This document shows positions 52,406 to 62,112 of a stretch of DNA of 64,000 bases, one piece after another. How positions within the stretch are numbered: position 1 is the stretch's first letter; each line of letters begins with the position of its first letter. Both the position numbers and the translations under genes were made by a program. Below the pieces are notes generated by a model. That model was given only the letters and a program-made list of their open reading frames with translations, had not been told where the DNA came from and searched no databases. The DNA is from Lachnospiraceae bacterium (lineage in GTDB: Bacteria; Bacillota; Clostridia; Lachnospirales; Lachnospiraceae), in assembly GCA_021202465.1 (NCBI GenBank), contig JAJQCZ010000010.1:124001-188000 (forward strand), written 5' to 3'.

Positions 52406-53374
52406 TTACTCGCAGTTCCAGATTCCGCGCAGGTTCCGGCCCGTCAGCCGTTCCGTCTCCCGGATGTCAGCGTCAAAATACTGCATCAAATAGGCCCGGG
52501 TCTCCGGCAGCATCCGGCTCCGGTCCGGATCCTCTTCCAGCGATCGGTCCCGCGTCTTCCGGTACAGGCGGTTGAATTTCCGGTACAGCTCCGGCGCCCA
52601 GTGAGACATGGCGCAAAAATCATAGAGGAAATAGTTGATGCCCTTGACGATCATGAAGACTTTGGTCCGAAACGGCGAGACCGGGCGATCTTTTCCCTCA
52701 TTGGACTTCACATTATAATGAATACCCGGCGCATCCTGAAGCCCCAGGAATTCATACAGCTCCCGGCAGGCCTTCTCCTCGTCGCGGATAAACTCCTCAA
52801 AGACAATGAATTTCATGTTTTCCGGTTTAAATTTCTCCAGATAGTCTCTGATGCAGGCTCCATACCGGCTCTGAGAGAGAGAAATGTATTTTGTCCGGTT
52901 CCACATCACCTTTGCCCGCCGCCGCGGATTGTCGAGGACAGAATGCACGTAGTGATCAAATCCCGCCGCATGTCCGTGCTTCCGGTCATAGCGAAGCACC
53001 GACGCCGGAAAAAATCCCCGCCCCATAAAATATTTGTACGCTGAATAACTGCGGTCCGCCGGATTGCGCATCATGAAAATCATCTTCGTATCCGGCGACA
53101 GATTGCGGCCAAGCCGTTTCGCACAATTGCGAAAGGTCAGACCCGCGTTCACCTCGCCGAGCAGCCGCGGATCCCCCTCCGGGATATGCCCGAAATAGCG
53201 TCTTTTGTAGTAACGATGCCCGCCCAGCAGTGTGCCGAGGATAGGGACACGGTAGAGCATCGGCTCCTTCACATCCCGGCAGAGCGCCACCTGCGGGTGC
53301 TGTCTCAGTATTTCAAATAATGTCGTTGTGCCGCATTTCTGAAACCCCATGCAGACAAAATCCGGATATCCCAC
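52406..53374 (-). CDS. Sulfotransferase family protein
   Basis: A 322-residue sulfotransferase. The 5'-phosphosulfate loop is MGFQKCGTTTLFEILRQHPQ at residues 9-28. The 3'-phosphate loop region contains KMIFMMRNPADRSYSAYKYF near residue 100. Such enzymes transfer sulfate from PAPS to carbohydrate or lipid hydroxyls or amines. The start is GTG at 53374 after GAGAGGAAAAAG. It follows cysNC, which makes PAPS, giving a self-contained sulfation operon. The acceptor is unknown. Confidence 0.9.
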   Translation of the reverse strand: MGYPDFVCMGFQKCGTTTLFEILRQHPQVALCRDVKEPMLYRVPILGTLLGGHRYYKRRYFGHIPEGDPRLLGEVNAGLTFRNCAKRLGRNLSPDTKMIFMMRNPADRSYSAYKYFMGRGFFPASVLRYDRKHGHAAGFDHYVHSVLDNPRRRAKVMWNRTKYISLSQSRYGACIRDYLEKFKPENMKFIVFEEFIRDEEKACRELYEFLGLQDAPGIHYNVKSNEGKDRPVSPFRTKVFMIVKGINYFLYDFCAMSHWAPELYRKFNRLYRKTRDRSLEEDPDRSRMLPETRAYLMQYFDADIRETERLTGRNLRGIWNCE

Positions 53375-53437
53375 CTTTTTCCTCTCCCGTACTTACGTTT
53401 TTTCTCCTGATATGCCTTTGCCGCAGACAGCCGCCTT

Positions 53438-55318
53438 CTAAATCCTCTCTTCGATGTATGCCAGGATCCGGTCGACGCATGACTCCAGGTCCTCCTGCGA
53501 CGTATCCACGATGATCTCCGCCCGCTTCGGAACCTCATAGGGGCTGGAAATTCCGGTGAAGTTCGAGATCTCCCCGCTGCGCGCCTTCCGGTACAGCCCC
53601 TTCACGTCGCGGCGCTCACACTCCTCCAGAGGCGTACTCACATACACCTCCAGGAAGGCCTCTCCGAGAATCTCCCGGGCACTGTGGCGGTCTCTCTTAT
53701 AAGGAGAGATGAAGGAAGTCAGAACGATCAGCCCGGCATCGTTCATCAGCTTGGCTACCTCGGCGATACGGCGGATATTCTCCACCCGGTCCGCCGGTTC
53801 GAAGCTCAGGTCCTTGTTCAGACCCAGACGGATATTGTCCCCGTCCAGCAGCATGGTATGTTTTCCGCGCGCCACCAGCCGCTGTTCCAGCTCGTTGGCC
53901 AGCGTCGATTTGCCGGAGCCGGAAAGCCCGGTAAACCAGATCGTCAGAGGCTTCTGATTCTTCTGTGCCGCCCGCAGCTCACGGGTCACTGCCAGCTCCT
54001 GCCGCGTGATATTCCTGTCCCGCCGCAGCTTCTGGAACACCGTTCCGCAGGCCGAGGTCATGTTCGTAATCCGGTCAATGAGCAGGAAGGTTCCCAGCGC
54101 CCGATTGCAGCAGTCCTCTCCCTCCCGCCGGAAACAGTCAAAGACCAGCGGTTCCGACACGGAAATGTCACAGAGCGCGATTTCATTTTTCTTCAGATGA
54201 TCCGCCGGCAGCCGGGAACCGTCATTCACCGCGATCTTATAGCGGATCTTCAGCACGGTCGCCGGAATCAGCCGGGTTCCCAGCTTCAGCATGTAGCCCC
54301 GTCCCGCCGTCAGAGGCTCATCATCCATCCAGAGCAGCGTCGCCGCAAAAAGACTCCCTGTCATCAGAGACGTATCCCGCGTAATCACACTGCCCCGGGA
54401 AATATCAATCTCCCGGTCAAGGCAGACCGTTACAGCCTGTCCCCTGCCGGCCTCCTCCACCCGACGATCGGTGACATAGATCTCCCGCACACCGGCGCTT
54501 TCTCCGCTCGGCAGCACCGTCACCGTATCGCCTGTCCGCAGCGTGCCGTAAGCGATCTGTCCCTGAAATCCCCGGAAGTCGGCGTTCGGGCGGCTGACCC
54601 GCTGCACCGGCAGGGCAAAGCCTCTTTCTGTGTCGGATTCCGATACATCAATCTGCTCCAGAGTTTCCAGCAGCGTACGTCCCCTGTACCAGGGCATATT
54701 CGTCGATTTTTCTGTGAGATTATCCCCCTCGGTCGCCGATACGGGAATCACCGTCACCGAAAGCGGCGAGAACTCGGAGACCAGACGCATCAGTTCCTTT
54801 CTCAGGTCATGAAACTGATATTCGTCGTAATGGATCAGATCCATTTTATTCACGGCAAAGACAAAATGCCGGATACCCATCAGGGCACAGATACGGGTAT
54901 GGCGTCTGGTCTGCACGAGAATTCCCTGTGTGGCGTCCGTCAGGATCACCGCCAGATCCGCGAAGGAGGCGCCCACCGCCATGTTTCGTGTATACTCTTC
55001 ATGACCGGGCGTATCCGCCACGATAAAGCTGCGCTTCGGCGTTGCAAAATAGCGATAGGCTACATCGATCGTAATTCCCTGTTCGCGCTCGGCCATGAGA
55101 CCATCCAGAAGAAGAGAATAATCCATCTTGCCGTCCCGGCTTCCCACCCGGCTGTCCAGCTCCAGCGCCCGCTCCTGATCTGCGTAGAGAAGCTTCGCGT
55201 CATAGAGCATGTGCCCGATCAGCGTAGATTTCCCGTCATCCACGCTCCCGCATGTAATAAATTTCAGGAGGCCGTTGGCATGCTCCTGCTGTATTTCCAT
55301 ATCGGCTTGTCTGTCCAC
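53438..55318 (-). CDS. cysNC: Bifunctional sulfate adenylyltransferase large subunit / APS kinase
   Basis: A 626-residue fusion. Residues 1-430 are the CysN GTPase (G1 CGSVDDGKSTLIGHM, G3 VADTPGHEEYTRNMA, G4 FAVNKMDLIHYD). Residues about 440-626 are the CysC APS kinase with GLSGSGKSTLANELEQRL, LDGDNIRLGLNKDLSF and FLEVYVSTPLEECERRDVKG. Together with CysD it makes APS then PAPS. The start is GTG at 55318, or ATG six codons later. The product feeds the sulfotransferase 63 bases downstream. No PAPS reductase is present. Confidence 0.95.
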   Translation of the reverse strand: MDRQADMEIQQEHANGLLKFITCGSVDDGKSTLIGHMLYDAKLLYADQERALELDSRVGSRDGKMDYSLLLDGLMAEREQGITIDVAYRYFATPKRSFIVADTPGHEEYTRNMAVGASFADLAVILTDATQGILVQTRRHTRICALMGIRHFVFAVNKMDLIHYDEYQFHDLRKELMRLVSEFSPLSVTVIPVSATEGDNLTEKSTNMPWYRGRTLLETLEQIDVSESDTERGFALPVQRVSRPNADFRGFQGQIAYGTLRTGDTVTVLPSGESAGVREIYVTDRRVEEAGRGQAVTVCLDREIDISRGSVITRDTSLMTGSLFAATLLWMDDEPLTAGRGYMLKLGTRLIPATVLKIRYKIAVNDGSRLPADHLKKNEIALCDISVSEPLVFDCFRREGEDCCNRALGTFLLIDRITNMTSACGTVFQKLRRDRNITRQELAVTRELRAAQKNQKPLTIWFTGLSGSGKSTLANELEQRLVARGKHTMLLDGDNIRLGLNKDLSFEPADRVENIRRIAEVAKLMNDAGLIVLTSFISPYKRDRHSAREILGEAFLEVYVSTPLEECERRDVKGLYRKARSGEISNFTGISSPYEVPKRAEIIVDTSQEDLESCVDRILAYIEERI

Positions 55319-55321
55319 GAT

Positions 55322-56212
55322 CTAAAAATACCCTTCTCTTTTTCTGCGCTCCATACTGCCTGCCGCCTCGTGGTCGATCACGCGGCTCGTCCGCTCGGAG
55401 GAGACAGCCCCCAGCGTCTCCGCGACGATCGTCTCCAGAGTATCCGCGTCGGATTCCATCGCCCCCGTCAGCGGATAGCAGCCCAGGGTGCGGAACCGCA
55501 CCTTCTTCCACTGAATCTCCTCGCCCGGCTGCAGCTTCATCCGCTCATCGTCCACCATGATCAGATTCCCGTCCCGCTCCACAACCGGCCGTTCCTTCGC
55601 GAAATACAGCGGAACGATCTCGATCTTCTCCCGGGCGATATACTGCCAGATATCCTTCTCCGTCCAGTTGGAAAGCGGAAAGACCCGGATGCTTTCTCCC
55701 TTATGAATCGCCGTATTGTAGAGATTCCACATCTCCGGACGCTGCTTCTTCGGTTCCCAGGCATGCGCCTGATTCCGGAAGGAAAAAACCCTCTCCTTGG
55801 CCCGGGACTTCTCCTCATCCCGCCGTCCCCCGCCGAAAGCAGCTGTAAATCCGTAAGAATCCAACGCATCCTTCAGCGCCTGCGTCTTCATAATATCCGT
55901 ATAAGCCGCGCCGTGATCGAAGGGATTGATGCCTCTCCTCACGCCGTCCATATTAGTATAGACCAGCATCTCGATCCCCTTCTCACGGGCGATGCGGTCC
56001 CGGAATTCGATCATTTCATGAAACTTCCAGGTTGTATCAATATGCAGGAAGGGAAAGGGAGGCTTCTCCGGATAAAAAGCCTTCAGCGCCAGATGCAGCA
56101 TCACCGAGCTGTCCTTGCCGATCGAGTACAGCATCACCGGCTTCTCACACTCTGCGGCCACTTCGCGCATGATATAGATCGCTTCCGCTTCCAGTTCATC
56201 CAAATGTGTCAT
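55322..56212 (-). CDS. cysD: Sulfate adenylyltransferase small subunit
   Basis: The catalytic ATP pyrophosphatase-fold subunit (296 residues) that forms adenosine 5'-phosphosulfate from sulfate and ATP. The PP-loop is [19 protein letters not shown] near residue 30, with [38 protein letters not shown] and [19 protein letters not shown]. It is first in the operon, three bases before cysNC. An upstream region of about 260 bases is shared with the divergent mntP. Confidence 0.95.
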   Translation of the reverse strand: MTHLDELEAEAIYIMREVAAECEKPVMLYSIGKDSSVMLHLALKAFYPEKPPFPFLHIDTTWKFHEMIEFRDRIAREKGIEMLVYTNMDGVRRGINPFDHGAAYTDIMKTQALKDALDSYGFTAAFGGGRRDEEKSRAKERVFSFRNQAHAWEPKKQRPEMWNLYNTAIHKGESIRVFPLSNWTEKDIWQYIAREKIEIVPLYFAKERPVVERDGNLIMVDDERMKLQPGEEIQWKKVRFRTLGCYPLTGAMESDADTLETIVAETLGAVSSERTSRVIDHEAAGSMERRKREGYF

Positions 56213-56471
56213 GACTTCCGTCCTTTATCGTTATAAAATTCGACGGCAATTTGCGCGCGTCTTCCACCTATGAAATAATAAACGCTTCCGGGATAGTAAG
56301 TCAATAAAAATTCTCTATATTTTTGTGAAATTCTTACGAAACCGTTAACATTCCGTTAATATTTTCTGTATATGAACAAATTCCCTCTGTCCGGCGTTTT
56401 TCAGGGAATCACGGGTCTTAAGTCCATGCAGAGTATCATACAATAAAGAAGTTCTCGGGAAGGGAACCGCC

Positions 56472-57050
56472 GTGAACGAATCCTGTCTCTTCTTTCTCCA
56501 TAGTTTTCTCCTTGGCACAGGTCTGGCCATGGATGCTTTCTCGGTTTCTCTGGCCGACGGACTCCACGACCCCCGGATGGGACGGAGAAAAACATTTTTC
56601 ATCGCCGGGCTCTTCGCCGGTTTTCAGTTCCTCATGCCGCTGATCGGCTGGGTTTGTCTGCATACAATTCTTGAAACTTTCCGGATCTTTGCCGTCTGGA
56701 TTCCCCGGATTGCCCCGTTTCTTCTCCTCTGTCTCGGCGCCGATATGATTCATGAGAAAAACAGCTGTGAAGACCTCTCCCCGCCCCGGACAGATCTCCG
56801 CCAGCTTCTGGCCCAGGGCGCCGCCACCTCCGTCGACGCTCTGTCTGCCGGCTTCACGCTGGCAGGCTGTGAATTTCCCGCCGCTCTGAGCTGCTGTCTG
56901 GTCATCGCCGGAATCACCTTCCTCCTCTGCCTCGGCGGCCTGCAGCTGGGGCGCCGGTTCGGAACGAAATACTCCGGCCGCGCCTCACTGCTCGGCGGTG
57001 CGATCCTGATCTTTCTCGGAGTCAGGCTTTTTATGGAAACGATACTATAA
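56472..57050 (+). CDS. mntP: MntP-type manganese efflux pump
   Basis: A 192-residue membrane protein with six segments and an internal repeat. The two matching motifs are GTGLAMDAFSVSLADGL near residue 18 and GAATSVDALSAGFTL near residue 118, the Asp residues of which are needed in MntP. The start is GTG at 56472 after GGGAAGGGAACCGCC. The 258-base region upstream shows no yybP-ykoY riboswitch that I can recognise. A hairpin follows the stop. Confidence 0.88.
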   Translation: MNESCLFFLHSFLLGTGLAMDAFSVSLADGLHDPRMGRRKTFFIAGLFAGFQFLMPLIGWVCLHTILETFRIFAVWIPRIAPFLLLCLGADMIHEKNSCEDLSPPRTDLRQLLAQGAATSVDALSAGFTLAGCEFPAALSCCLVIAGITFLLCLGGLQLGRRFGTKYSGRASLLGGAILIFLGVRLFMETIL

Positions 57051-57052
57051 TA

Positions 57053-57083
57053 CAGGGGACAGACGATTCTCGCCTGTCCCCTG
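57053..57083. terminator. Terminator between mntP and the DegV gene
   Basis: CAGGGGACAG and CTGTCCCCTG form a ten-base stem between convergent genes; AATAATTTTTTAT follows about 10 bases later on the plus strand. Confidence 0.65.
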
Positions 57084-57099
57084 CATCCGGAATAATTTT

Positions 57100-57969
57100 T
57101 TATCTCTCGCTGCCCCAGAAGATCAGTGTCAGTATCCCCGGGCCGGTATGTGCGCCGATGACCGGGCCGACAGGCGCCGTGAAAATCTCCGCCTGAGGGA
57201 ATTCCTGCTTCACCAGAGCCGCCAGCTCCGCGGCCCGCTCCTTCGCATCTCCCTCACCGATCACCACCAGCGGGCTGATCTCCGGCTGCCAGGTCGCCTG
57301 CATCCGGGCCAGCTGTGCCTTCATGGCTCGTTTGCGCCCTCTGGGCTTCTCCTTCGTCTGAAGCTTGCCTTCATTGTCGACGATCAGCAGGGGCTTGATA
57401 TTGAGCATGGTGCCCGCGACAGCTGTCGTCGCAGACACACGGCCGCCATGACGCAGATGCTCAAAATTGTCCACGGTAAACCAGTGGCAGACCTGAAGCT
57501 TCCGCTCCTCCACCCAGTCGCCCAGTTCCTCCAGCGAGGCTCCTTCCGCCTGTTTTCGCGCCGCCTCCCGCACCAGGAAACCGCCTCCGACGGATGCACA
57601 GAGTGTATCAACACAGCGAAGCGTCCGCTCCGGATACTTTTCCCGCAGCGCCTCCGCGGCAATCAGAGAATTCTGATAACAGTTGGACAGGCCGGAGGAG
57701 AACCCCAGATACAGGATGTCCTGTCCTTCCCGCAGGATCTCGTCAAAATACTGTTCATAGGCGTTGGGGATGATCTGGGAGGTACTGGCAAGCTTTCCCG
57801 CATTCTGTTTCTCGTAGAATTCGTCGGTCGTGATCTCTCCGCCCTCCCCGTAGAGATAGGGTTCGTCCCCCACGGTAATATTCATGGGAATAAACCGCAC
57901 TGTGGGCAGGCCCTCCAGCATCTCCGGGCTGATGTCGGCTGTAGCATCTGAAACGATCTGATAGTTCAC
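57100..57969 (-). CDS. DegV family fatty acid-binding protein
   Basis: A 289-residue DegV protein. Family segments are the N-terminal IVSDATADISPEMLEGLPTV, KLASTSQIIPNAYEQYFDEI, LYLGFSSGLSNCYQNSLIAA, VDTLCASVGGGFLVREAARK and IGAHTGPGILTLIFWG. These proteins bind fatty acids and hand them to the FakA kinase for phospholipid use (established for FakB relatives). No fakA is adjacent. The start is GTG at 57969 after AAGGAGGACGAAAGA. Confidence 0.93.
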   Translation of the reverse strand: MNYQIVSDATADISPEMLEGLPTVRFIPMNITVGDEPYLYGEGGEITTDEFYEKQNAGKLASTSQIIPNAYEQYFDEILREGQDILYLGFSSGLSNCYQNSLIAAEALREKYPERTLRCVDTLCASVGGGFLVREAARKQAEGASLEELGDWVEERKLQVCHWFTVDNFEHLRHGGRVSATTAVAGTMLNIKPLLIVDNEGKLQTKEKPRGRKRAMKAQLARMQATWQPEISPLVVIGEGDAKERAAELAALVKQEFPQAEIFTAPVGPVIGAHTGPGILTLIFWGSER

Positions 57970-58342
57970 TCTTTCGTCCTCCTTGTATTCAGGACCTGTT
58001 AAAAAATTATTCTTTGCAGTTCCTTATCTGTATTGCCATAACAGAATATTTTTCTCTGTTCTGCATGTTATAGCGTTCACGTGAGCGGATATATTCTTTA
58101 TCCATAAGAATCCTGTTCACAGGTTTCATTTTGGTTGACTTTTACCTCACTTGTGTATTATCATACATTTCGAATATAACTTCAATGGACAAAATCGCCG
58201 GTTTTTGGGTATTATTCCACATAACACGCGCGAAATGTGAATTACCGCTCTGAAAAACAGATACTATCATTTCCGCACAGCCATCCATTAATCGGGACAG
58301 AATGCAGAGAAATATGGCGTCTTATAACAGGAGAAGAAAAAC
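57970..58342. other. Intergenic region between DegV and TetR genes
   Basis: 373 AT-rich bases with no credible coding frame. TTGACT at 58135 and TATTAT at 58156 look like promoter boxes for the TetR gene, but their 15-base spacing is short. The region is large enough for a regulatory leader; none is recognised. Confidence 0.4.
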
Positions 58343-58942
58343 ATGTCCGACAAAACAGAAAAAATCATAACAGACCGCCGGGTTCTGCGCACCAAAAAAG
58401 CCATCCGCACAGCCTTCGCCGAGCTGCTTGCCCGGAAATCTCCCAACGAGATCACTGTGACGGAGCTGGCGAAGGCCGCCGATATCAACCGCAAGACCTT
58501 CTACAATTACTACAGTGATATCTATCAGGTGATGGACGAAATTGAGAACGAGATCGTCACCGCCTTTGAAAATGCCCTGCAGGAGGTAGATATCCTACAG
58601 GACATCCAGACGCCCTATTGCCTGCTGGAGCGACTGACGGATACTATCGACTGTGACCTGGCCTTCTATACCACCCTGCTCCGCACCAGCTCCAATTCTC
58701 AGTTCATCGACAAGATCATTGCCTCCCTGAAATCAATACTCACAGAGACCTTCGCCGGTTATCTGGATGTGGATGCCCGCATCCTCGACATGGTGATGAA
58801 TTACACCGTAGCCGGCATCGTGGACGTCTACCGGAACTGGGTCACCGCCGAAGAGCGCCTCCCGATCGAAGAAATGTACCGACAGGTCAGCCTCATGACC
58901 TTTGAGGGGCTCGGCGGCATCCTGAAGAATGCACAGAAGTAA
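58343..58942 (+). CDS. TetR-family transcriptional regulator
   Basis: A 199-residue regulator. The N-terminal helix-turn-helix is VTELAKAADINRKTFYNYYS near residues 37-56, preceded by the usual KKAIRTAFAELLARKSPNEI. The C-terminal ligand domain contains ERLTDTIDCDLAFYTTLLRT and a final FEGLGGILK. It resembles the TetR/AcrR C-terminal-8 type common in Firmicutes. The target is unknown; no pump or enzyme gene is adjacent in the same direction. An AGGAGAAGAAAAAC site supports the start. Confidence 0.9.
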   Translation: MSDKTEKIITDRRVLRTKKAIRTAFAELLARKSPNEITVTELAKAADINRKTFYNYYSDIYQVMDEIENEIVTAFENALQEVDILQDIQTPYCLLERLTDTIDCDLAFYTTLLRTSSNSQFIDKIIASLKSILTETFAGYLDVDARILDMVMNYTVAGIVDVYRNWVTAEERLPIEEMYRQVSLMTFEGLGGILKNAQK

Positions 58943-59131
58943 TTCATGACGCCATCTCCCGCTCAGCATGTCCGCGAAAAATACAGACAAAAAACTTCCC
59001 TCTTCGCACCGCAGGATGATCACTTACCTTGGCGGTTCAAAGACAGGAAGTTTTGTTGTGCCGCCGCACCCTGGCCCCACAGGCAGGATAGGCGGTCTTG
59101 CCTACTTAAGATATGCACTTTCCCCTCTTCT

Positions 59132-59629
59132 TTAGAACAGGAAGAGGGCTTTTTTTCTACGGCGTTTCTCCCAGCGGACCGCGCCGGTCTGCCGGAAACC
59201 ATTGACCGCCCAGAAATGAGGACAACCTGCGCAGCTTTCTGCGGTCGCAAACTGACTGACACCCTCCTGAAAGAGAGCCTGCTCGATCTGCTTCCAGGCA
59301 TCGCAGCCCAGGCCGCGGCCCCGGTAACCTCCCCGGAGGAAAAAGGTCGTGATCGTGCAGTATCGGGGACGATTCGCCTCCCGGATACAGGTGCAGAAAC
59401 CGATCCAGTCTCCTCCTGCATCAATCAGGAAGACCTGCAATCCGGCTCTCCGGCAGCGATCCCCGAAATCCCTCCGGTATCCGTCCGAGAGAAACCACTC
59501 CAGCATGGTATCATCGACGTTCCCCCGATGAACCATTTCTACCATACAGTTATCGAACATATGCCAGAATTGCTGAAAATCCTCCCGGGTCTCTGCGGGA
59601 ACAACACGGAGCGCTCGCTCTGAATTCAT
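59132..59629 (-). CDS. GNAT family N-acetyltransferase
   Basis: A 165-residue acetyltransferase. The acetyl-CoA loop is RGGYRGRGLGCDAWKQIEQA, with the preceding strand CTITTFFL and a C-terminal HFWAVNGFRQTGAVRWEKRR typical of the fold. The start is the ATG at 59629 after GGGAGGCGTTGCCT; the frame continues 30 codons upstream without support. The substrate is unknown. It is alone, with the terminator of the EamA gene upstream. Confidence 0.82.
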   Translation of the reverse strand: MNSERALRVVPAETREDFQQFWHMFDNCMVEMVHRGNVDDTMLEWFLSDGYRRDFGDRCRRAGLQVFLIDAGGDWIGFCTCIREANRPRYCTITTFFLRGGYRGRGLGCDAWKQIEQALFQEGVSQFATAESCAGCPHFWAVNGFRQTGAVRWEKRRRKKALFLF

Positions 59630-59681
59630 AGGCAACGCCTCCCTCACTGAAAAAGCACAAGCACCAAAAGGAATGCAACAG

Positions 59682-59730
59682 AAAATAAAGCCTGTGCAGA
59701 GCCGGTATTCCCTCTGCACAGGCTTTATTT
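59682..59730 (-). terminator. Terminator after the EamA transporter gene
   Basis: AAAGCCTGTGCAGAG and CTCTGCACAGGCTTT form a perfect 15-base stem followed by ATTTT on both strands. It lies 116 bases beyond the EamA stop. Confidence 0.75.
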
Positions 59731-59845
59731 TAAAAGCGTTTTGTGTTCAATCCTTGTACAAATTATGAAGATTAACAAAAATTCACCGGAATTTTTACGA
59801 TATTTATGTCTGACCGAGAATTGTCAGAACCAGCTTCCCGGCCTG

Positions 59846-60754
59846 TCATACTTCCTTCTGTATCGTATAATAATAAATGCCTGCGAGAATAATGAGACCG
59901 CCGATCACTGCGGACGCCTCGGGAATCTCCCGGAAGAACAGAATCCCCAGGACGGACGCAAAGACCGGTTCCATGAGCTTTGCCGTAGAAATGAAGGAAG
60001 CGCTGACATAGCGCAGTCCCCAGCTGAAGACACTGTGTCCCAGCAGCGTGCAGAGCACCGCCATGCCGAAGCCCCGCAGGATCTCCTCTCCTCCATAGCC
60101 GAAAAGAGGAACCGCCTGTATCGACAGCAGAATAACTGTCGTCACTGCAGCCACCCAGTACACGATCGTCGTGTAAAGAGTTGTCGACAGGCTCTTTCGG
60201 CAGATCTTCCCCATAATCGTATAGACAGCCATGCAGGCGGAACCGGCCAGCGCACAGAGATCGCCCCGCATCACATCCGAGCCGCCGCCGGCATCTCCCA
60301 GGCCGACGATGATACTACCGAGAAAAGTGACCGCAATCCCAATCCAGGCTTTGTGCGGAATCCTCTCACGGAAGAAAAACAGCGTGGCAAAGGCCACGAA
60401 AAAGACCTCCGTGTCTACCAGAAGAGCCGCCGACGCGATGCTGGTATATTTCACCGCCTCGAAATACAGAGTGAAATGCAGCGCCAGAAAGAAGCCGCTG
60501 ATCAGACAGCAGAGCAGAAGCTTCCCTGTCACAGCGCTCCTCTCCCGGCGGAGGGCGGCGATTCCCGGCACAGTCAGGATCAGAGCGGCCAGAAGCATCC
60601 GGTAGAACACCAGCACCATGGAAGGCGCGGCGGAGTTCTTCACCAGAATCGCGGAGAAGGAGACTCCCACCACGCCCAGGATGACGATGCACTTTTTTCC
60701 CAGTGAGGAGCTATCTGTCTGATCCTCTCCCGCATTCATCGGATTCTCATTCAT
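59846..60754 (-). CDS. EamA (DMT) family transporter
   Basis: A 302-residue exporter-type protein with about ten membrane segments in two EamA repeats: CIVILGVVGVSFSAILVKNS to VFFVAFATLFFFRERIPHKA, and LCALAGSACMAVYTIMGKIC to VFASVLGILFFREIPEASAV. The start is the ATG at 60754 after AGAGGAG; Met codons further upstream are possible. The substrate is not readable from sequence (metabolite or amino acid export is typical). Confidence 0.9.
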   Translation of the reverse strand: MNENPMNAGEDQTDSSSLGKKCIVILGVVGVSFSAILVKNSAAPSMVLVFYRMLLAALILTVPGIAALRRERSAVTGKLLLCCLISGFFLALHFTLYFEAVKYTSIASAALLVDTEVFFVAFATLFFFRERIPHKAWIGIAVTFLGSIIVGLGDAGGGSDVMRGDLCALAGSACMAVYTIMGKICRKSLSTTLYTTIVYWVAAVTTVILLSIQAVPLFGYGGEEILRGFGMAVLCTLLGHSVFSWGLRYVSASFISTAKLMEPVFASVLGILFFREIPEASAVIGGLIILAGIYYYTIQKEV

Positions 60755-60855
60755 TCTGCTCCTCTTTCTGTCATTCATGTCCACTCAACTCCGTCTTTTC
60801 GCCCCGTCTCACTCTCTCGTTCCGAAGTTGTTTTACTTCTGTTCCGCTATTATCC

Positions 60856-62103
60856 CTACTCAGGGACAACAATCTCGCCCGCCACGGCGCAGGCTGCCGC
60901 TGTCGCCGGGGAGGCCAGGAAGATCTCCACCTTCGAGGTCCCCATACGTCCCAGGAAATTCCGGTTGTTGGTGGCGACGACCCGCTCCCCGTCGGTCAGA
61001 ATACCGCCGGTTCGTCCGCAGCACAGGCCGCAGCCGGGATGTGTCAGGATCGCGCCGGCTTCGATCAGCGTATCCAGCGTCCCGTCCGCCAGCGCCTCGC
61101 GGTAAATCTTGCGGCTGGCCGGGGTGACGATGAACTTCACAAAGGGAGCCACTTTCTTCCCCTTCAGGATGGCGGCAGCCCGCTGCAGGTCCTCCAGACG
61201 CCCGTTGGTACAGGAACCGAGGAAGACCTGGTCGATCTTCGTCCCGGCCAGCTCCGCCACCGGGTGGATGTTATCCACCTGCGAAGGACAGGCCAGCACC
61301 GGCACAAAATCCTCCGCCCGGTAGTTCAGCGTGCGCGCATAGACAGCGTCCGCATCCCCCGCCAGGCTCGTCTCCGCCTCCGTCAGCGGGATCTCACAGT
61401 ACGCCGCCGTCTTCTCATCCGGCGTGAACAGAGCGCATTTGGCTCCTGCTTCGACCGCCATGTTGGACATGGTCATACGGCTGGCCACGCTCATGGCCTC
61501 CACCGTGCTTCCGGCAAATTCCAGCGCCTGATAGGTCGCTCCGTCTGCCCGCAGATCGCCGATCAGACGCAGGATGATGTCCTTCGAGGTCACATTGGCG
61601 GGCAGCTCCCCTTCAATATTCACCCGGATGGTCTCCGGCACCTTGATCCACATGGTCCCGGTTCCGAGGATGCTCGCCATCTCCGTATACCCGATGCCGG
61701 AGGAGAAGGCGCCTACGCAGCCGTAGGTCGTCGTATGGCTGTCCGTCCCGAAGACGATATTTCCCGGCTTCACATATCCGGCCTCCGTCATCAGCTGGTG
61801 GCAGATGCCGTCGGAGCGATGGATATTCTTCATACCGTATTTCTCCACGAAGGCATTGCCCACGCGGAAGTGTCTGGTGTCATCCACCTGACTGGCCGGC
61901 ACCAGATGATCGTAGATCAGCACGACCTTATCCGGATCCCAGAGCTTCGTAAAGCCCATTTCTTCAAATTTCTCTGCCACAAAGGGGATGAAGATATCGT
62001 GAATCATGACGCGGTCCACGCTGACCGTGACGATGTCTCCGGGCTTCACGTCCGTGCGGCCGATATTTCTCCCGACAATTTTCTCAATGATCGTTGCTCC
62101 CAT
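60856..62103 (-). CDS. Aconitase-family dehydratase large subunit (LeuC/HacA type), pair 1
   Basis: A 415-residue large subunit. Fe-S cluster cysteines are in VFLGSCTNGRLEDL and HPGCGLCCGRTGG, with GTDSHTTTYGCVGAFSSGIG and GICHQLMTEAGYVKPGN as substrate-loop landmarks. It is shorter than E. coli LeuC (466) and matches the archaeal/clostridial LeuC2/HacA/DmdA group, so isopropylmalate, homoaconitate or dimethylmalate are all possible. The small subunit gene lies nine bases upstream in the same operon. Confidence 0.88.
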   Translation of the reverse strand: MGATIIEKIVGRNIGRTDVKPGDIVTVSVDRVMIHDIFIPFVAEKFEEMGFTKLWDPDKVVLIYDHLVPASQVDDTRHFRVGNAFVEKYGMKNIHRSDGICHQLMTEAGYVKPGNIVFGTDSHTTTYGCVGAFSSGIGYTEMASILGTGTMWIKVPETIRVNIEGELPANVTSKDIILRLIGDLRADGATYQALEFAGSTVEAMSVASRMTMSNMAVEAGAKCALFTPDEKTAAYCEIPLTEAETSLAGDADAVYARTLNYRAEDFVPVLACPSQVDNIHPVAELAGTKIDQVFLGSCTNGRLEDLQRAAAILKGKKVAPFVKFIVTPASRKIYREALADGTLDTLIEAGAILTHPGCGLCCGRTGGILTDGERVVATNNRNFLGRMGTSKVEIFLASPATAAACAVAGEIVVPE

Positions 62104-62112
62104 GATATCCTC

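Noticed and set aside
53684-56236. An 850-codon open frame antisense to cysNC and cysD
   Set aside because: Composition shadow. The opposite strand encodes complete, motif-rich enzymes across the whole stretch.
56213-56471. Manganese (yybP-ykoY) riboswitch upstream of mntP
   Set aside because: I could not find the conserved paired elements or a terminator stem in this AT-rich region.
59020-59424. 134-codon frame overlapping the GNAT gene
   Set aside because: It is out of frame with the acetyl-CoA motif and has no ribosome site or domain.
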